This document shows, piece by piece, positions 1-6,828 of a DNA stretch of 11,516 nucleotides. This DNA comes from Bacteroidales bacterium (lineage in GTDB: Bacteria; Bacteroidota; Bacteroidia; Bacteroidales; GCA-2711565), in the NCBI GenBank assembly GCA_029931995.1, contig JAOZQX010000014.1:1-11516 (forward strand), written 5' to 3'. Position numbers and translations under genes: made by a program. Below the pieces are notes generated by a model. It did no database searches. It saw only the letters and a list, made by a program, of their open reading frames with translations, and was not told the origin of the DNA. How positions within the stretch are numbered: the first letter of the stretch is position 1; each line of letters starts with the position of its first letter.

Positions 1-413
1 GCATTAGAAGAATGGAAGAAAACTTCTGAAATAAGAAAAAATATTTCGCTTGGCGAATACATCATCATACCAAATCACCTTCATGGAATTATCAGCATCA
101 TTATCAAATAAAAACAAGCCAGAAGCAAGAGGGAGAATTTAAATCGCCCTCAAATACCATCGGAGCCATCATCAGGGGATATAAGGGAGCAAGCACAAAA
201 AGAATAAAAAAACTAATCAGCGCAGAAAAAATAAAATCACGCAGTACGGGCGAATTGCAATTCGCCCCAACGAATTCCATCCTATCCAAATCAATTTGGC
301 AACGCAATTATTACGAACACATCATTCAAACACAAAAGGCTTATCAAAACATTTCAAATTACATCATAAATAACCCCAAAAACTGGAATTCGGATAAACT
401 CAAAAAAGAATAA
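1..413 (+). pseudogene. Y1 (IS200-like / REP-associated) transposase remnant, 5' end off-window, frameshifted
   Basis: The left edge reads in frame 1 to a TAA at 109-111 and contains IIPNHLHGII (67-96), the HUH histidine pair (NHLHG) of Y1-type single-strand DNA transposases. Frame 3 then continues the same family from about 111 to the TAA at 411: a TIGAIIRGYKGAS segment, whose Tyr is the likely catalytic residue, then SIWQRNYYEHII and a YIINNPKNW tail, both hallmark C-terminal segments of these proteins. The change of frame fits loss of one base near 90-111. The 5' part is cut off by the window edge. A perfect 20-bp palindrome lies inside the coding region at 248-267. Family assignment is from remembered motifs. 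The gene is called broken because no classical slippery heptamer precedes the stop; a sequencing error is the alternative. Confidence 0.8.
248..267. repeat. Perfect 20-bp palindrome inside the transposase remnant
   Basis: GGGCGAATTGCAATTCGCCC equals its own reverse complement over all 20 bases; the symmetry ends exactly there (C247 and C268 do not pair). In the reading frame it encodes a GELQFAP-like linker between the predicted catalytic Tyr region and the WQRNYYEHI motif. REP-associated transposases act on palindromic repeats, so this may be a copy of a REP-like element lodged in the gene. That role is inference; the palindrome itself is seen directly. Confidence 0.75.
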
Positions 414-524
414 TAAATCATCCTCACCTCAATTCCTGAATTTCTTATATAGCAAACAACATCCATATTTCAATATTTCATTTTAACACTATTTCATCAA
501 TCCACTAATTTCCAAAAAACACCC

Positions 525-532
525 TATCTTTG
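525..532 (+). promoter_or_regulatory. Candidate -7 promoter element for the mevalonate genes
   Basis: TATCTTTG matches the Bacteroidota primary sigma -7 consensus TAnnTTTG and lies 27 bases before the ATG at 560, which would give a leader of roughly 20 nt. No good TTG -33 element is seen at the usual spacing, so this is half a promoter by sequence. Confidence 0.45.
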
Positions 533-559
533 CCTGAACTTTAATTTTTGCACCCAAAC

Positions 560-1882
560 ATGCCCGAAAAAAAACCCATCAACGGATTTTCGAAACTAAA
601 CAAGCAGGAAAAATTAGAAGTGGTTGCCTCTTATTTTGAGGATTCGGAGAATGCTTTAGCCGAACTACAAACTTTTTGGCATAATGATCCGAAAAAACAA
701 AAGTTGTTTGACGAATTCAGTGAAAACACCATTACTAATTTCTTTTTCCCTTTTGGGGTTGCACCCAATATGCTTATCAATGGCAAGAAATACATGGTTC
801 CCATGGTGATCGAGGAAAGCTCGGTTGTTGCAGCAGCCTCCAGCAGTGCCAAATTTTGGGCCGATAAGGGCGGCTTTCATGCCAAAATTATTTCGACCGA
901 AAAAATCGGACAAGTACACTTCATCTGGAAAGGAACACCTGAAAAATTAAAAACACATATGCCCGCCATTAAGAAAAAACTAATTAATGGGGCAAAAGAT
1001 ATAACCTTCCGCATGGAAGAACGTGGAGGTGGCGTACTCGATATTGAGCTGATTGACATGACTTACGAACTGGAAAATTACTACCAGCTCAAAGCTACAT
1101 TCGAAACCAAAGATTCGATGCGAGCCAATTTCATTAACTCCTCTTTGGAAGAATTCTCCAGTTTACTGAAATCTTATTTTACCGAAAATAATGACTTTGT
1201 GAACGGCGAAAAAGACTGCATGGTTATCATGTCTATCTTATCAAATTACACCCCGAATTGCTTAGTAGAAGCTTTTGTTGAATGTGATATTGATGAACTT
1301 GAACAGCCGGGCATTGATATGAATCCCGAAGCTTTCGCTTGGAAATTTGACAAAGCTGTTAAAATTGCAAATGTTGATACATTCAGAGCAACCACACACA
1401 ACAAAGGAATTTTTAATGGAATTGATTCCGTTGCTTTGGCTACCGGAAATGATTTTCGAGCCATCGAAGCTTGCGGGCATACCTACGCTGCACGCTCGGG
1501 TAAATACCGCAGCTTAACCAAGGTTAGCATTAAAGACGGAAAATTTAAATATACTTTGCGCATACCATTGGCACTAGGAACTGTAGGCGGACTAACCACT
1601 CTCCACCCAATGGCAAAACGCTCGTTAGAATTACTGGGCAACCCAAATGCCGAAGAACTCATGATGATTGTGGCTGTTACCGGATTGGCCAATAATTTTG
1701 GGGCAATCAAATCATTGGTGACAAAAGGCATTCAACAGGGGCATATGAAAATGCACCTTTTCAATATTTTGAATCATTACGATGCTACGGAAGAAGAAAA
1801 GAAAAAAGCCGTTGTTTATTTTGAAGACAAAAAAGTAAGTTTTCAAAAAATAAGTGAATTCATCAAAGATTTTCGATCTTAA
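560..1882 (+). CDS. mvaA: Hydroxymethylglutaryl-CoA reductase, class II
   Basis: Reduces HMG-CoA to mevalonate, the committed step of the mevalonate pathway. The 440-residue product aligns end to end with the class II (Pseudomonas mevalonii type, 428 aa) enzyme. The four catalytic residues are visible: Glu86 in VIEESSVVAAAS, Lys282 in THNKGIFNGID, Asp298 in ATGNDFRA, and His395 in IQQGHMKMH, corresponding to E83, K267, D283 and H381. No membrane domain is present, so the protein is cytosolic. Family members here are often labelled 'degradative', but the downstream genes for mevalonate conversion argue for a biosynthetic role. NADH or NADPH preference cannot be read safely. I chose ATG 560; a TTG at 548 would add four residues but leaves almost no leader after the promoter-like element. 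It is followed after 12 bp by the GHMP kinase. Confidence 0.95.
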   Translation: MPEKKPINGFSKLNKQEKLEVVASYFEDSENALAELQTFWHNDPKKQKLFDEFSENTITNFFFPFGVAPNMLINGKKYMVPMVIEESSVVAAASSSAKFWADKGGFHAKIISTEKIGQVHFIWKGTPEKLKTHMPAIKKKLINGAKDITFRMEERGGGVLDIELIDMTYELENYYQLKATFETKDSMRANFINSSLEEFSSLLKSYFTENNDFVNGEKDCMVIMSILSNYTPNCLVEAFVECDIDELEQPGIDMNPEAFAWKFDKAVKIANVDTFRATTHNKGIFNGIDSVALATGNDFRAIEACGHTYAARSGKYRSLTKVSIKDGKFKYTLRIPLALGTVGGLTTLHPMAKRSLELLGNPNAEELMMIVAVTGLANNFGAIKSLVTKGIQQGHMKMHLFNILNHYDATEEEKKKAVVYFEDKKVSFQKISEFIKDFRS

Positions 1883-1894
1883 ATTTTCAACGAT

Positions 1895-2827
1895 TTGCAA
1901 AAACAACACTTTTACGCTAACGGAAAATTACTTATCAGCGGGGAATATCTCGTACTGAAAGGAGCTCGTTCCTTGGCTATTCCACTAAAATTTGGACAGG
2001 ATTTGCAAATCAAAACAAAAAACACCACCACCGAGCCTGTACTTTATTGGAAGAGCTATGAAAATAAATTATTGTGGTTTGAATTAATACTCTCCTTACC
2101 CAATTTTGAACTCATTGAGAGCTCTGACCGACTGATCGCCGAAAAGCTTATCCACATCCTTAAAACTGCTTATAAAAACAATCCTGCTTTTATTAAGGAA
2201 GGGCAATCGTACTTGGCAAGCAGCCACATGAATTTTGATAAAAATTGGGGGCTGGGCAGCAGTTCAACCTTAATTAACAATATCGCAAACTGGACAAAAG
2301 TTGATCCTTACTATTTGCTCGAAAAAAGTTTTGGCGGATCGGGTTACGACATTGCTTGTGCAAGATCTGACAAGCCAATTTTTTTTAAATTAAATAAAGG
2401 AAAACCTGAAATTGAAAGCATTGAATTTTCACCTCCTTTTCAGAAAAATCTATTTTTTGTTTATCTAGGTGAGAAACAAATCTCGTCAGAAAGCATTAAA
2501 CAATTTGAATCGCAGAATGCAAGTTCTGAAAATTATATTTCTGAAATTTCTGAGATTAGTTTAAAAATGTCTCAATCAAATAATTTGCAAGACTTTCAGA
2601 AATTGATGCTGCGCCATGAAAAAATTATGTCGGGAATTTTAAATAAAAAACGGATAAAAGAAAAATATTTCTTAGATTTTCAGGGAGAGATAAAATCGCT
2701 CGGTGGATGGGGTGGTGATTTTATTTTAGTGGCAAGTAAAGATAGTTACGAGTTTGTAAGAAATTATTTTTATAAAAAAGGCTTGGACGTGATTTTTAAA
2801 TATAGGGAAATAGCTATTAGCTGTTAG
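1895..2827 (+). CDS. GYDIA-type GHMP kinase, probable phosphomevalonate kinase
   Basis: GHMP-superfamily small-molecule kinase of 310 residues. Motif 1 is GKLLISGEYLVL (10-21), which resembles the start of phosphomevalonate kinases. Motif 2 is the ATP loop GLGSSS (119-124), followed by GGSGYDIA (147-154), the signature that names this Bacteroidota family, and motif 3 is SLGGWGGDF (268-276). Mevalonate kinase and diphosphomevalonate decarboxylase are both recognisable downstream, so by elimination this gene should supply the phosphomevalonate kinase step; that is inference from context. The start is TTG at 1895, 12 bp after mvaA: no ATG lies near the N-terminal motif, and the family usually begins just before FYxNGKLL. 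The last residues (AISC) and the TAG stop come from an inverted repeat at 2813-2882, so the original C-terminus may have been altered. Confidence 0.85.
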   Translation: MQKQHFYANGKLLISGEYLVLKGARSLAIPLKFGQDLQIKTKNTTTEPVLYWKSYENKLLWFELILSLPNFELIESSDRLIAEKLIHILKTAYKNNPAFIKEGQSYLASSHMNFDKNWGLGSSSTLINNIANWTKVDPYYLLEKSFGGSGYDIACARSDKPIFFKLNKGKPEIESIEFSPPFQKNLFFVYLGEKQISSESIKQFESQNASSENYISEISEISLKMSQSNNLQDFQKLMLRHEKIMSGILNKKRIKEKYFLDFQGEIKSLGGWGGDFILVASKDSYEFVRNYFYKKGLDVIFKYREIAISC

Positions 2828-2882
2828 CTTTTGGCTATTAGTAAAGAAACTCCAAAACAGCTAAAAGCCAAAGGCCAATAAC
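2813..2882. repeat. Imperfect inverted repeat built of degenerate 7-bp units
   Basis: The left arm (2813-2839) and right arm (2856-2882) are complementary at about 20 of 27 positions around a 16-bp loop. Each arm is a run of heptamers of form TNTTRGC: TATTAGC, TGTTAGC, TTTTGGC and TATTAGT at 2815-2842, and on the other strand TATTGGC, CTTTGGC and TTTTAGC at 2880-2860. The left arm holds the last codons and stop of the GHMP kinase. It could fold as an mRNA hairpin inside the operon, or be a dispersed element; it lacks a T-tract, so it is not an intrinsic terminator. Confidence 0.7.
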
Positions 2883-2921
2883 CTTGTAACAAGAGAAGTA
2901 CAAAAGATAATAAAACTTAAA

Positions 2922-3959
2922 ATGGGTAAAAGTAAAATAATCTGGCGCAGCCCTTCCAATATTGCCATCGTAAAATATTGGGGGAAAAAAGGCATTCAGC
3001 AGGGTATTAATCCTTCGCTGAGTTTTACTTTATCAAATTCATTTACTGAAACTGAAATTTCTTATCAGCCCAAACAATCTCCTAAAAAAATTGCAGCTCG
3101 TTTTTATTTTGAGGGTGAACATAAACCCGATTTCGAAAAACGGATATTAACCTATTTTGAGAACATTCAAAACCGTCTAGAACTATTTAAAGAATATGAA
3201 CTGGAGATTCATAGCAAGAATACGTTTCCGCATTCGGCAGGTATTGCTTCCTCGGCCTCGGCCATGAGCTCACTGGTTTTGGGATTACTTTCCATCGAAG
3301 AAACAATTAGGAAAATTCCTGATACTGAATTTCATCAAACAGCCTCCGATCTTTCGCGATTAGCTTCAGGCAGTGCAGCTCGTTCTGTTTATGGTGGTTT
3401 CACGCTTTGGGGAAAATTGGCAAACATTCAAAATTCATCCGATGATTTTGCAATCCCATTTTCGGAGAAACTCCATCCTGTCTTTAAAAACTTGCAAGAT
3501 TCAATTTTAATTGTTCGCTCAGGTAAAAAAGCTGTATCGAGCAGTGCCGGACATAAACTTATGGACAAGCATCCCGACAAAGAATTCCGCATTAAGGAAG
3601 CCAACAAACATTGTGAAGAATTAATTTCGATTTTAGAAAATGGAAGTTTTGATCGATTTACAAAAATCTGTGAAAGAGAAGCTCTGGGCTTACATCAATT
3701 AATGAAAACCTCGACGCCTTCCTTTAATTTAATGGAAGCAGAAACCATCGCAATAATTAAAAAAATTCGGGAGTATCGAATTTCTACAGGTCAAAATTTA
3801 TGTTTTACCTTGGATGCAGGACCAAATATTCACCTGATTTATCCGGAAGAAAACAAAGAAGAAATTCGGGATTTCATTCAAAAAGAATTATTAGTATATT
3901 GCGAGAACAAGAGCTGGATTGACGATAAAATAGGCCTTGGTCCGCAACGAATAAAATAG
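2922..3959 (+). CDS. mvaD: Diphosphomevalonate decarboxylase
   Basis: ATP-dependent decarboxylation of mevalonate 5-diphosphate to isopentenyl diphosphate, the last step of the pathway; cytosolic. The 345-residue length is normal. Motifs in order: SNIAIVKYWGKK (12-23) with Lys18, the GHMP ATP loop FPHSAGIASSASAMSSL (102-118), SGSAARSVYGGF (149-160) with the catalytic-site Arg154, and TLDAGPNIH (296-304) with the catalytic base Asp298, matching K18, R158 and D305 of the yeast enzyme. Loss of the Asp would have suggested a kinase-type paralogue; it is present, so a true decarboxylase is supported. The ATG at 2922 has an A/T-rich upstream stretch as usual in this phylum. It sits 94 bp after the GHMP kinase, a gap mostly filled by the inverted repeat, and 2 bp before mevalonate kinase. 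Confidence 0.95.
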   Translation: MGKSKIIWRSPSNIAIVKYWGKKGIQQGINPSLSFTLSNSFTETEISYQPKQSPKKIAARFYFEGEHKPDFEKRILTYFENIQNRLELFKEYELEIHSKNTFPHSAGIASSASAMSSLVLGLLSIEETIRKIPDTEFHQTASDLSRLASGSAARSVYGGFTLWGKLANIQNSSDDFAIPFSEKLHPVFKNLQDSILIVRSGKKAVSSSAGHKLMDKHPDKEFRIKEANKHCEELISILENGSFDRFTKICEREALGLHQLMKTSTPSFNLMEAETIAIIKKIREYRISTGQNLCFTLDAGPNIHLIYPEENKEEIRDFIQKELLVYCENKSWIDDKIGLGPQRIK

Positions 3960-3961
3960 AA

Positions 3962-4933
3962 ATGACGAGAGAGAGAAGCGACGTTTTTTATGCCAAAATC
4001 ATGTTATTTGGTGAATACAGTGTAATTTGCGATTCCATGGGATTGGCCATTCCTTACGCCCACTTTAAAGGCGAATTAAGCTTCACAAACGAAGATAAAT
4101 TAACAGATTTAGAATTTGCCCAAAGCTCTAACAAACAATTAGAATCTTTTTTCGAATACTTAATAAATCTAAAAAACGAGAACAAATTAGTTGCCGATTT
4201 GGAATTGGATTTATTTGAAAAAGATTTAAAACGAGGTCTTTATTTTGAATCGACTATTCCGCAAGGATTTGGCATTGGTAGTTCGGGAGCACTTTGTGCC
4301 GCAATTTATGACCGCTATTCAAGAGATCCTGTTCCGAACGACCGCCACATCAATAGCAAACAAATTTTAAAACTCCGGAAGTTATTCTCTCAAATGGAAT
4401 CTTTTTTTCATGGAGTAAGTTCAGGTATCGATCCACTTAACTGTTATTTAAAATATCCGGTACTTATTAAAAGTAAGGATGAGTTGAGCATGGTTGGAAT
4501 CCCGAGAAATAAACACAATAAAGAAGGGGCTATTTTTTTAATTAACACTGGAACCCCTGGGAAAACAGGGCCACTGGTAAATTTGTTTTTCGAAAAATAC
4601 AAACAGTATAATTTTTATAAGCTGATTAAAAATGAGATGATCCCTTATAACGATAATTGTATAAAATCGCTGATAAAAGGCGAAAGCAAAGAGTTTTTCA
4701 GCAACCTGAAAGCACTCTCCAAATTTTTATTATTAAACCTCAGCCCCATGATTCCTGAAGCCTTTAAAGAAGTTTGGAATGTTGGGATTGAAACTTCGGC
4801 CTACTATTTAAAACTTTGTGGTTCAGGTGGGGGCGGATTTCTGCTTGGCTTTACCGATAATCTTGAAAAAGCTCGTTTCGAATTAAAAAAGCACAATATT
4901 GATTTGATTCCTGTTTATCGAAATTCCAAGTAA
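3962..4933 (+). CDS. mvk: Mevalonate kinase
   Basis: GHMP kinase of 323 residues that phosphorylates mevalonate to phosphomevalonate. Motif 1 is AKIMLFGEYSVI (11-22) with Lys12, motif 2 is PQGFGIGSSGAL (100-111), and motif 3 is LCGSGGGGFLLG (285-296). Between them MESFFHGVSSGIDPL (145-159) gives Glu146 and Asp157, which have the same spacing of 11 as the Mg-binding Glu193 and catalytic Asp204 of human mevalonate kinase; that HGxSSGxD pattern separates it from phosphomevalonate kinases. It starts 2 bp after mvaD, so translation is probably coupled. It ends the operon, and its stop lies 17 bp from the convergent glycosyltransferase stop, with no clear terminator between. Confidence 0.9.
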   Translation: MTRERSDVFYAKIMLFGEYSVICDSMGLAIPYAHFKGELSFTNEDKLTDLEFAQSSNKQLESFFEYLINLKNENKLVADLELDLFEKDLKRGLYFESTIPQGFGIGSSGALCAAIYDRYSRDPVPNDRHINSKQILKLRKLFSQMESFFHGVSSGIDPLNCYLKYPVLIKSKDELSMVGIPRNKHNKEGAIFLINTGTPGKTGPLVNLFFEKYKQYNFYKLIKNEMIPYNDNCIKSLIKGESKEFFSNLKALSKFLLLNLSPMIPEAFKEVWNVGIETSAYYLKLCGSGGGGFLLGFTDNLEKARFELKKHNIDLIPVYRNSK

Positions 4934-4950
4934 CTTTCAAAAAAAATCGT

Positions 4951-5850
4951 TTAGCGCTTTTTAATATTTAGCATCAAATAGCCCAGCTTATAAAAGCTAA
5001 ACATCTTTAAGCTAGCAATTCCACGGGAAAGCAAAAAATGAGTAAAGGGAAGCTTAAGTCTAAAAAATAGTTTTAACAAGCCTGCCAATTTTAAGGATAC
5101 TACTCTTTTATAACACTTGAGCAAGCGCACATCCTCAATAAAATCAGAATCATTATTTGTGTATTTGAGCATATAAATTAAATTCAGGATGGCTTTTTCT
5201 GTCTTCAGCAAGTATTTTTCATTGCTCTCATAATCGCCATTCAAAACCGGATTGTCAATATGTTTAATTTCGACACCCAGTTTTTTTAATTCGTAACCAA
5301 ACAAAGTATCCTCATGACCATATTCCACTAAATTTTCATTAAACTTCACTTTTTCATAAAGTGTGCGATGGATTAAAAAATTATTGGTCATGAACGATTT
5401 ATTGGGCAATAAATTTCGAATACTGGCCGGCTTGCTTTCAGTGAATTTTCCGTATTTCCACCTCAATATTTTCTTCCTATCAGATGGTTTCTTACCAAAG
5501 ATTCGTCCGCCAAAAACAATGTTAATTTTACTAGAATTTATTAGCTCTAAATAATTTTTGAGGTAACTATTAGAATTAATTCTCGAATCGTTATCAATAA
5601 AAAGAAGATATTCATATTGGGAAATTTCCAAAAACTTATTCCTGATTTTTGCCCGCCCGATGTTTTTATCTAGCTGAATATAATTTGTCTTTTTTGTTGC
5701 TTGCACATTCAGCTTTTTAAATTCTTCATCCGAGCCATCGTCAATAATAATAATCTCATAAGGAATATTTATATTCTTTACCTGACCCAACAGTTCTTCA
5801 ATAAGTGGGGTAACATTATAATTAAATACTGGGATGCAGATAGATAGCAT
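4951..5850 (-). CDS. Family 2 glycosyltransferase
   Basis: GT-A fold transferase of 299 residues, about the first 190 forming the catalytic domain. It starts directly with the Rossmann strand LSICIPVFNYN, then EIIIIDDGSDE (32-42) for nucleotide binding, NIGRAKIRN (63-71), LLFIDNDSR (82-90) as the DxD metal site, and YGHEDTLFGYEL (177-188) with the probable catalytic ED pair. The C-terminal part (about 240-299) is basic and hydrophobic and may sit on the membrane; no convincing transmembrane helix is present. The sugar donor and acceptor cannot be told. It is alone rather than in a polysaccharide cluster. It lies 37 bp after the repressor gene on the same strand, so it could be co-transcribed with it or use the promoter-like element at 5876-5883. 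Confidence 0.88.
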   Translation of the reverse strand: MLSICIPVFNYNVTPLIEELLGQVKNINIPYEIIIIDDGSDEEFKKLNVQATKKTNYIQLDKNIGRAKIRNKFLEISQYEYLLFIDNDSRINSNSYLKNYLELINSSKINIVFGGRIFGKKPSDRKKILRWKYGKFTESKPASIRNLLPNKSFMTNNFLIHRTLYEKVKFNENLVEYGHEDTLFGYELKKLGVEIKHIDNPVLNGDYESNEKYLLKTEKAILNLIYMLKYTNNDSDFIEDVRLLKCYKRVVSLKLAGLLKLFFRLKLPFTHFLLSRGIASLKMFSFYKLGYLMLNIKKR

Positions 5851-5875
5851 GGGCCTTTTTTGATAAATTTTTTCT

Positions 5876-5883
5876 CAAATATA
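5876..5883 (-). promoter_or_regulatory. Candidate -7 promoter element for the glycosyltransferase
   Basis: On the minus strand the bases read TATATTTG, matching TAnnTTTG, 26 bases before the glycosyltransferase ATG. There is no TTG at the standard 19-bp spacing (one occurs at 13). This is a weak call in a very AT-rich spacer. Confidence 0.3.
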
Positions 5884-5887
5884 ATAT

Positions 5888-6697
5888 TTAAATATTCAAC
5901 CTTGTTTGAATTGCCTTTACTTCTTTGCGGAGCTGTTTAACTGTATCAACCAAATCTTGTTTTTCCTGGTTGGCTTCCGGCATTTCACTACTGATGAAAT
6001 GCACAAATTTCCACACCTCTTTTACTTCTCTTATATCAATATCATAATCTTCGTAAAGTGAGTTCAAAGAGTGAAGAATAAGTTTTTTGCTCTCTTTAAT
6101 TTTATTTTCAGCGAGCTTAAATACTACACCATCATCTAACGTGAGAATAATATAAGGTTGTCCATCTCGAATGGTGTTCCAATCGAGTACAAACTCCCCG
6201 GTTACAAACGAAGCATCCGGAACTGGCAGCATGGAGTCGCCCGAAATTTGAAATGTGCGATATTTTTTTTGCCTTGATAAAAACGGAAGCTGAAAAGTAG
6301 GCAAAACCTTTATATAATCAGGATCGGCAAAACCACTTTTATAACCCGCCTTGGCTTTTTCATTAACCAGCTCAATATTTTCTTCATTATATTGGTCGAG
6401 AGTGGCAGTAAGCACCCGCAAATTGCTCCCTTTCACATACACATCAAAGCCTCGGTCAATTTGCGAAAGTTGACTTTCTGAAAGCTCAGTTAAATCAACT
6501 TTTACGAGTGTATCAATCGCCACATTAAAAAACATGGAAAAACTGATTAAAATGTTTACACCGGGTTGTGCCACCCCATTTTCATACCCACTCAAAGTCG
6601 AACGTTTCATTTCTAAAGCAAATGCCACATCTTCTTGAGTGCGATTTTGTCGTTTACGTAAAAACTTTATGTTTTTACCGAAAGTCTTTATATCCAT
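5888..6697 (-). CDS. HTH/S24-peptidase repressor (LexA/CI-like)
   Basis: DNA-binding regulator with a self-cleaving domain, 269 residues from the ATG at 6697. Residues about 5-65 form an XRE-type helix-turn-helix (FGKNIKFLRKRQNRTQEDVA onward, then SGYENG). The C-terminal half is an S24 peptidase: Ala117-Gly118 in KAKAGYKSGF is the probable scissile bond, Ser155 in SGDSMLP the nucleophile and Lys194 in VVFKLAE the base. The spacings of 38 and 39 are close to those of LexA (35 and 37). The last 30 residues look like a coiled coil, which is more than LexA carries. A TTG at 6739 would add 14 residues, but the ATG directly precedes the usual family start. It is divergent from dinB, and the spacer holds two matching palindromes, so autorepression and control of dinB with release by cleavage are inferred. 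Confidence 0.87.
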   Translation of the reverse strand: MDIKTFGKNIKFLRKRQNRTQEDVAFALEMKRSTLSGYENGVAQPGVNILISFSMFFNVAIDTLVKVDLTELSESQLSQIDRGFDVYVKGSNLRVLTATLDQYNEENIELVNEKAKAGYKSGFADPDYIKVLPTFQLPFLSRQKKYRTFQISGDSMLPVPDASFVTGEFVLDWNTIRDGQPYIILTLDDGVVFKLAENKIKESKKLILHSLNSLYEDYDIDIREVKEVWKFVHFISSEMPEANQEKQDLVDTVKQLRKEVKAIQTRLNI

Positions 6698-6747
6698 ACA
6701 AATATTCTTGTAAAAATCAATTTGCGATTTGTATTCCAAACCTCAAA

Positions 6748-6764
6748 TGATTATATTGTAATCA
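6748..6764. promoter_or_regulatory. Candidate operator 1, TGATTA-N5-TAATCA
   Basis: Perfect 6-bp arms around TATTG. It shares both arms and the 5-bp spacer length with the palindrome at 6771-6787, centre to centre 23 bp. It lies immediately upstream of the candidate dinB -7 element, where it could occlude polymerase, and in the leader of the repressor gene. Binding by the adjacent repressor is inferred. Confidence 0.6.
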
Positions 6765-6772
6765 TAATTTTG
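6765..6772 (+). promoter_or_regulatory. Candidate -7 promoter element for dinB
   Basis: TAATTTTG fits TAnnTTTG and falls exactly between the two candidate operators, overlapping operator 2 by two bases. It would give a leader of about 50 nt before the ATG at 6829. The -33 region lacks a clear TTG, consistent with a weak, regulated promoter. Confidence 0.45.
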
Positions 6773-6788
6773 ATTATATCTTAATCAA
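6770..6788. promoter_or_regulatory. Candidate operator 2, TTGATTA-N5-TAATCAA
   Basis: Perfect 7-bp arms around TATCT; the inner six bases of each arm are identical to operator 1. It overlaps the -7 element and predicted start of the repressor promoter on the minus strand and the start region of the candidate dinB promoter, so one bound repressor could shut both. Confidence 0.62.
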
Positions 6789-6815
6789 AGATATTTAAAT
6801 TTATTTATTTGTCAA
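6786..6815 (-). promoter_or_regulatory. Promoter of the repressor gene, TTG-N19-TATCTTTG
   Basis: Read on the minus strand, TTG at 6815-6813 is followed by exactly 19 bases and then TATCTTTG at 6793-6786. This is a full match in sequence and spacing to the Bacteroidota sigma consensus. Transcription would begin near 6780, inside operator 2, leaving a leader of about 80 nt before the ATG at 6697. Confidence 0.62.
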
Positions 6816-6828
6816 GTAGTTTGTTAGA

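Noticed and set aside
90..114. Programmed -1 frameshift in the transposase
   Set aside because: No X-XXY-YYZ slippery heptamer precedes the TAA at 109-111, and the A-run lies after the stop; decay or sequencing error is likelier.
104..307. Minus-strand open frame opposite the transposase remnant
   Set aside because: It lies entirely antisense to recognisable transposase codons and has no family resemblance or upstream signal; a shadow frame.
548..559. TTG start for HMG-CoA reductase
   Set aside because: It adds only four residues and would leave about 10 nt after the predicted transcription start; the ATG at 560 is the simpler choice.
2883..2893. CTTGT-A-ACAAG palindrome before mvaD
   Set aside because: Only 5-bp arms with a one-base centre; too short to hairpin, single copy, and expected by chance in AT-rich DNA.
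6698..6739. TTG start giving the repressor 14 extra residues
   Set aside because: The ATG at 6697 starts right before the conserved FGKNIKFLR segment; the extension has no domain-like character.
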